A stretch of DNA of 9,645 bases from Hyphomicrobiales bacterium (GTDB lineage Bacteria > Pseudomonadota > Alphaproteobacteria > Rhizobiales > CAYWUX01), in NCBI GenBank assembly GCA_028279265.1, contig JANQOC010000759.1:1-9645 (forward strand), given 5' to 3'. The position numbers and the translations under genes were made by a program. Below, piece by piece: positions 5,995-9,645 of the stretch (within the stretch, counting starts at the first letter, position 1; each line of letters starts with the position of its first letter). The notes below the pieces were generated by a model. It worked only from the letters and a program-made list of their open reading frames with translations. It made no database searches and was not told where the DNA came from.

Positions 5995-6411
5995 TTAATC
6001 GACGTACATGACGTCACAGGCACAAATCGCGAGGATTGTTCGGTCTTTCAAAATCATGCCCAACAAAAAATCATGTCTATTCAATTCCGGGTTCGATTCT
6101 AATTCCGATCCCATGAACCGCCCCTGAATATCTGGACCTAATTTTAGCCTGCTTTCTCGTGAATTGGGGTTGTTTTTTCGCCTCTTATACAAATTATTTG
6201 ATCCCCAAGAACCCGCTCCCAAAAATCCTGTTCCACAAAAGACCGCGCCCCGCAGCCTCGCAACTTGGATTTTTTCGCTGGATTGTTCGAAGTTGATCTG
6301 ACACAGTGCAGGCGCGTGATCGTTCGCCACGCAATTGAAAAACACCTCATACGCGCCACCTTCAGCCTTTTGGATAAAGAGAATTCGCCGTGATCCGGGC
6401 TCCCATTTCAT
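5995..6411 (-). CDS. Hypothetical protein, doubtful or degraded
   Basis: A 138-codon ORF with an ATG at 6409-6411 directly preceded by a consensus-like AGGAGG, 42 bp upstream of the secreted repeat gene. The first half (about 1-60) looks protein-like, with alternating strands such as RRILFIQ and YEVFFNCV. The second half is richer in A/T and in rare codons (TTA, AGA, AGG) and has a KRRKNN stretch, so the gene may be decayed after about residue 70, or not be real. No signal peptide, membrane helix or known motif is visible. Its first 22 bases overlap the start of the divergent membrane-protein gene. If it is not coding, 5953-6389 is a 437-bp non-coding leader region. Confidence 0.4.
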   Translation of the reverse strand: MKWEPGSRRILFIQKAEGGAYEVFFNCVANDHAPALCQINFEQSSEKIQVARLRGAVFCGTGFLGAGSWGSNNLYKRRKNNPNSRESRLKLGPDIQGRFMGSELESNPELNRHDFLLGMILKDRTILAICACDVMYVD

Positions 6412-7757
6412 TTTCCTCCTGGATCTTTCTGCTCATCGCCATTCTGACCATTCTCGAGGCTTTTTTCCCCTCGGAACCGCTGATCCTGACGACTTCCGTA
6501 CTGATCGTAATCTTTATTGCGGTTGAGTTCCGGTCGCTACAGAATTTTCATCGACTATCCGCAGGCGTGCTTCTGACCATTGGCATTATCTGCGCGGTAT
6601 TGTCTGAAGACTGGATACACGTCCTTCTGGATGGCTTTGCCAGATCGCGCCCCTTTCTGGTTTTGTTTTTTGCCGTCCTCTGGCTGCAATATCCCGTTGG
6701 TCGCAGTCATGCGCTGCAAGCGGTCCGGACGGCGATCATTAATCAGCCCCCGGGCCGGCGATTTATCTATTTGACCGGTGGCGCTCACTTTTTGGGATCG
6801 ACCCTCAACCTGGCCGGACTTAGCCTGCTCTCGACGATCGTCGAAGAGAACAAATCGGCGGAACTCAGGAAAAGACTCAGTGTTGCGTTGATACAGGGCT
6901 TCTCCAGTGCCTCCTGCTGGTCGCCATTTTACGTAGGCATGGTCGTGGTACTGGTCGCCCTTCCTTCCCTTGAATGGTGGGATCTGGCTCCCAAAGCTTT
7001 TTTGATTGCCCTTCTGCTGATGTCGGGAAGCTGGATGCTGGACAAGCTCACACGCCAGCATGTTCGGGAGAGTTCCACAGCTCAGGGTTCTCCTCATTTC
7101 CCGAGGGTCGAAACACTGCAGTCCATTTACATAATATTGTCGCTTATCGCTATCGTCATGGCGCTGGTCGAATGGGTCGGAATAACAATTCCCATTGCAC
7201 TGGCACTCGTTTCCCCCCTGTTTGCCCTCATTTGGCTGGTATCGGAACGCTTTCGCCCGAACGCCGTCGTGCAAAGATCCCGCGATTTGTGCGTCAACAC
7301 GCTGAGCCGCCTGCCGTCTTTACGCAACGAAACGCTAATATTCGTCGCCGCCAATATATTCGGTGTCGGCATTGCCAGCCTCTTGCCACCGGATAGTGCC
7401 AGCCAATGGTTCAACGCACTGGTCCCGGCGCCGGACGTCAAAATCATTATCCTGTGCTTCACCTTCATATTTTGCGGTATGGCGGGTATTCATCCCGTCG
7501 TCATCGTCATATTGATCAGCGCGATTTTACCTCCCCAGGCCATTGGCTTAAGCGACAAGATTGTCGGACTGATCTATGTTTGCACCTGGGGTCTGTCGAC
7601 GATGGTCTCGCCAATCTCTGCAACGACCTTGTTCATGTCTCGGGCTGCCGAGGTGACCCCTCATAAAATCGGATGGATCTGGATGAGTCCCAATGCCATT
7701 TTGGGAGCGGGGATTGTCTCGATGATTATCGTTCTGTTACGAAATACGGGCTTCTAG
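6390..7757 (+). CDS. Polytopic membrane transporter, ion-transporter-superfamily-like
   Basis: A 455-residue protein with about 11-13 hydrophobic segments (roughly 10-25, 30-46, 57-71, 88-102, 126-148, 164-190, 200-217, 246-262, 264-284, 314-332, 351-382, 392-408, 432-450). Two related helix-break motifs, SSASCWSPF (172-180) and STMVSPIS (403-410), occur one in each half. Such paired S/P-rich breaks resemble the re-entrant segments of the ion-transporter superfamily, which carries organic anions, Na+/H+ or arsenite. That resemblance is by eye; no substrate can be assigned. The start is a GTG because an in-frame TAA lies four codons upstream; AAGAGAA is a weak ribosome site. It is divergent from the minus-strand genes and overlaps the hypothetical ORF by 22 bp. 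No partner subunit is next to it. Confidence 0.92.
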   Translation: MIRAPISFSSWIFLLIAILTILEAFFPSEPLILTTSVLIVIFIAVEFRSLQNFHRLSAGVLLTIGIICAVLSEDWIHVLLDGFARSRPFLVLFFAVLWLQYPVGRSHALQAVRTAIINQPPGRRFIYLTGGAHFLGSTLNLAGLSLLSTIVEENKSAELRKRLSVALIQGFSSASCWSPFYVGMVVVLVALPSLEWWDLAPKAFLIALLLMSGSWMLDKLTRQHVRESSTAQGSPHFPRVETLQSIYIILSLIAIVMALVEWVGITIPIALALVSPLFALIWLVSERFRPNAVVQRSRDLCVNTLSRLPSLRNETLIFVAANIFGVGIASLLPPDSASQWFNALVPAPDVKIIILCFTFIFCGMAGIHPVVIVILISAILPPQAIGLSDKIVGLIYVCTWGLSTMVSPISATTLFMSRAAEVTPHKIGWIWMSPNAILGAGIVSMIIVLLRNTGF

Positions 7758-8010
7758 GTTTTGAACCATAAGTTTCTTAATACATTCCCGTTCTCACGAC
7801 AGCTGTTAACCCTACCACGCAATCAAATACATTAAGCCGATGAATTCGAGGTATTTTGCAGGCTGCGAATCACTTAGACTTTGTGGCGAAACAATTCTGC
7901 GCAATCAATGTTTCCAGACCTGTGAATAACTTGGGGGTAAAATACCCATCCTGGCACATTTTTTGTAAGAATTAGGGCAATTTTGATTCGTCTCAGAGAG
8001 GTGTGACCAA
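7758..8010. other. Intergenic region upstream of bactofilin
   Basis: No ORF or RNA gene recognised. It should hold the end of the transporter transcript and the bactofilin promoter. A small hairpin GGGTA-AAA-TACCC lies at 7935-7947. I found no convincing -35/-10 pair, no TTAA-N7-TTAA CtrA-type site, and no classic terminator with a T-run. The bactofilin ribosome site GAGAGGTG lies just before 8004. Confidence 0.5.
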
Positions 8011-8562
8011 ATGTTCTCATCATTTAAAACATCTAAATTAAACATTTTACCGAACTCCGACTCCGATGTGGATATGTCGAGTGCACCTTATTCTGGCCTG
8101 GTTGTCATCGGGGCGGGTGTCAAAATGAAGTGCGAGACATTGCGCTGTACGCAGTTGGAAGTACTCGGTGATGTCGACATGCATGTGGAAGCCGAAACGT
8201 TCGTAGTGAGGGAATCCGGTTCTTTCAAAGGCACCGTCAAAACCCACCGGGCAGAAATTCAGGGAACCGCCGAAGGCGTCCTCTCCGTGAAGGACCGGTT
8301 GTCCATTCACGGAACCGGAAAGGTCACCGGCGATGTCGACTATGGGGAACTGGCTATTGAAGCGGGCGGTCAGCTGCTCGGTAATCTGGTGCAGAAAGGT
8401 CAGGGGTCATCTGCGCCGCTGACAAAAAAATCATCTCCGAAAAAAGAGAGCAAGAAGAGTTCCATCCAGGATTCGTCCGATGAACTCATTCCCGCCTCCG
8501 GCACGTCGGACAAGTCTAAGGCCAAATCCGACATCAAGACCTGGTACACCGAGGACGCATGA
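8011..8562 (+). CDS. Bactofilin (polymer-forming cytoskeletal protein)
   Basis: A 183-residue protein with the bactofilin layout: a short disordered head, a beta-helix core (about 28-130) and a disordered tail. The core shows the glycine-spaced repeats of the family: VVIGAGVKM (about 31-39), LEVLGDVDM (about 49-57), VRESGSFKGTV (about 67-77), AEIQGTAEGVLSV (about 80-97), IHGTGKVTGDVDYGELAIEAGGQLLGN (spread over about 99-128). Bactofilins self-assemble without nucleotide into filaments, often at the inner membrane, and organise envelope growth. The tail is Lys/Ser-rich (KKSSPKKESKKSS) and ends in an acidic patch. GAGAGGTG gives a good ribosome site 7-8 nt before the ATG. The stop overlaps the start of the DUF1499 gene, so the two are co-translated; that gene is the likely membrane partner. 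Start and family are secure. Confidence 0.95.
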   Translation: MFSSFKTSKLNILPNSDSDVDMSSAPYSGLVVIGAGVKMKCETLRCTQLEVLGDVDMHVEAETFVVRESGSFKGTVKTHRAEIQGTAEGVLSVKDRLSIHGTGKVTGDVDYGELAIEAGGQLLGNLVQKGQGSSAPLTKKSSPKKESKKSSIQDSSDELIPASGTSDKSKAKSDIKTWYTEDA

Positions 8563-9645
8563 GACCACTTCCCGAGTTAAATATAGTTCCTTTTGGGGGA
8601 GAAAAGCCGAAGTCGAAGAAAGCTATTTGGGGTTTCCGAATAGCGCTCGTAAGTCTTGTGGCTTTGATTTTAATGTGTCTGATTCACCGGCTTGGATACA
8701 TATCCACCACCGCCACCTTCAACGGCATATATGCAGCCTTACTCGGGGGCTCGGTCGCCCTTGCCTTGTCAGCCTGGGGCCTGAGCAACATACTGCGGAA
8801 CAATTTCGTCGGCATGAAACACGCTGCAATGGGTCTGGTCGTCAGCGCTCTTATTGTCGGCGTTCCGGCATCGAACCTGCCTGATTTCCTGTTGCTTCCA
8901 AATTTGAACGACATTTCGACGGACATTAAGGAACCTCCCCGGTTCGAAGCATTGGCGTCCGTCCATTCCCAGGGAACGGATGACGATAGTCAGTTGCTCA
9001 GACTGGATCCGAAACGCCAGGTCAGTGCCTATCCCGATATCCGCCCGCTGGTATTGAAGGTTTCGGGTGAAAACGCCTACAACCTCTTCAAGAACGCGAC
9101 CAGCCGCCTTGATTGGGAAATTGTTACGGCACGATCGCCTGAAGGTTCCGACCAGCCTGGATTGATCGAAGCGGTAGATACGTCAACATTACTCGGATTG
9201 AAATCCGACATTGCGATCCGGATTGTCTCAGACGATATGCGATCCCTGATTGATGTACGGGCCGCTTCCCGGTCCGGTGATCATGATTTGGGGCAGAACG
9301 CCGATCGCATTCGCCAGCTGTTTGCCACTGTGCAAAAATCGATGATTGAGAATGCAACTTGGAGTGCGGCATCGGAAGGCGGCGGTCTGGACCCGCGAGC
9401 GCTTAAGAGAAGTGCCGACCCGCAGGTCAAAGAGCGGGAATCAGGTCCTGCTCCTCGCCAGGATCCCGACCTTCAGCGGCAGCAAACGATCCAAAATCCG
9501 CACATCATCTCACTGGATACGCCGAATAAAAAGCTGGTTCGAACAAATACCGACAACGGGAATGCACGGCTCCACCCGACATCTACACGGGAGTCGGAAA
9601 TGTCCGATCCTGAAAATATCCAGCTGAAAAAGCAGATATTTGAAC
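8559..9645 (+). CDS. DUF1499-family membrane protein, 3' end cut by window
   Basis: The frame is open from the ATG at 8559-8561 to the right edge (362 full codons). The start is set by the ATGA overlap with the bactofilin stop, with GAGG just upstream. Three hydrophobic helices (about 26-45, 55-77, 88-105) are followed by a soluble domain (about 119-262) with DUF1499 hallmarks: IKEPPRFEAL, YPDIRPLVL at 158-166, W186 in LDWEIV, LIEAVDTSTLLGLKSDIAIRI with its LG and SD residues, DVRAASRSGDHDLG and NADRIRQLF. After about residue 270 comes a long polar, Gln/Arg/Pro-rich tail that appears disordered and continues past the window. DUF1499 has no established function to my knowledge. Coupling to a bactofilin suggests a role in anchoring or reading the cytoskeleton at the membrane, which is inference. 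Confidence 0.92.
   Translation, partial: MRPLPELNIVPFGGEKPKSKKAIWGFRIALVSLVALILMCLIHRLGYISTTATFNGIYAALLGGSVALALSAWGLSNILRNNFVGMKHAAMGLVVSALIVGVPASNLPDFLLLPNLNDISTDIKEPPRFEALASVHSQGTDDDSQLLRLDPKRQVSAYPDIRPLVLKVSGENAYNLFKNATSRLDWEIVTARSPEGSDQPGLIEAVDTSTLLGLKSDIAIRIVSDDMRSLIDVRAASRSGDHDLGQNADRIRQLFATVQKSMIENATWSAASEGGGLDPRALKRSADPQVKERESGPAPRQDPDLQRQQTIQNPHIISLDTPNKKLVRTNTDNGNARLHPTSTRESEMSDPENIQLKKQIFE

Noticed and set aside
6555..7274. Minus-strand ORF of 239 codons
   Set aside because: Antisense to the membrane protein, with a Gln/Arg/Lys-rich composition typical of the complement of hydrophobic codons.

Overview
The window looks like chromosomal DNA of a Gram-negative bacterium, most likely an alphaproteobacterium. 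I base this on a bactofilin next to a DUF1499-type membrane protein, Shine-Dalgarno-led genes packed into short operons, and a GC content of roughly one half by eye. The lineage is an inference. I see no mobile element, phage gene, CRISPR array, tRNA or rRNA.

Layout: (1) 1-2549, minus strand: a CoA-thioester operon with the alpha and beta subunits of a class I CoA-transferase-like enzyme (overlapping by 4 bp), followed by a class III (CaiB/BaiF) CoA-transferase that runs off the left edge. (2) 2550-2799: an AT-rich divergent promoter region with a perfect 20-bp palindrome. (3) 2800-4484, plus strand: a three-gene cluster of a divergent GcvH-like lipoyl carrier, an AhpD-like protein whose reading frame contains an in-frame TGA, and a second AhpD-like paralogue. 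(4) 4533-6411, minus strand: a membrane-anchored pentapeptide-repeat protein, a small secreted protein with three cysteine-framed repeats, and a weaker hypothetical ORF. (5) 6390-7757, plus strand: a polytopic membrane protein resembling ion-transporter-superfamily carriers. (6) 8011-9645, plus strand: a bactofilin overlapping by 4 bp (ATGA) with a three-helix DUF1499 protein that runs off the right edge.

The most notable content is region 3. The TGA at 3507-3509 falls exactly where AhpD-family enzymes carry the second Cys of their CxxC active site. The frame stays open on both sides and keeps aligning to the downstream paralogue. A seven-base-pair hairpin with a GGC loop and a bulged U starts at the right distance after the TGA for a bacterial SECIS element. 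I therefore read 3264-3911 as one selenoprotein with a C79-N-Y-U82 active site. Mycobacterial AhpD takes electrons from a lipoylated protein, so the adjacent lipoyl carrier suggests a dedicated lipoyl-to-selenothiol relay. The second AhpD paralogue has Asp79 and Phe82 at the same two positions and is probably a non-catalytic partner. A naive gene caller would split the selenoprotein into two ORFs or call it a pseudogene.
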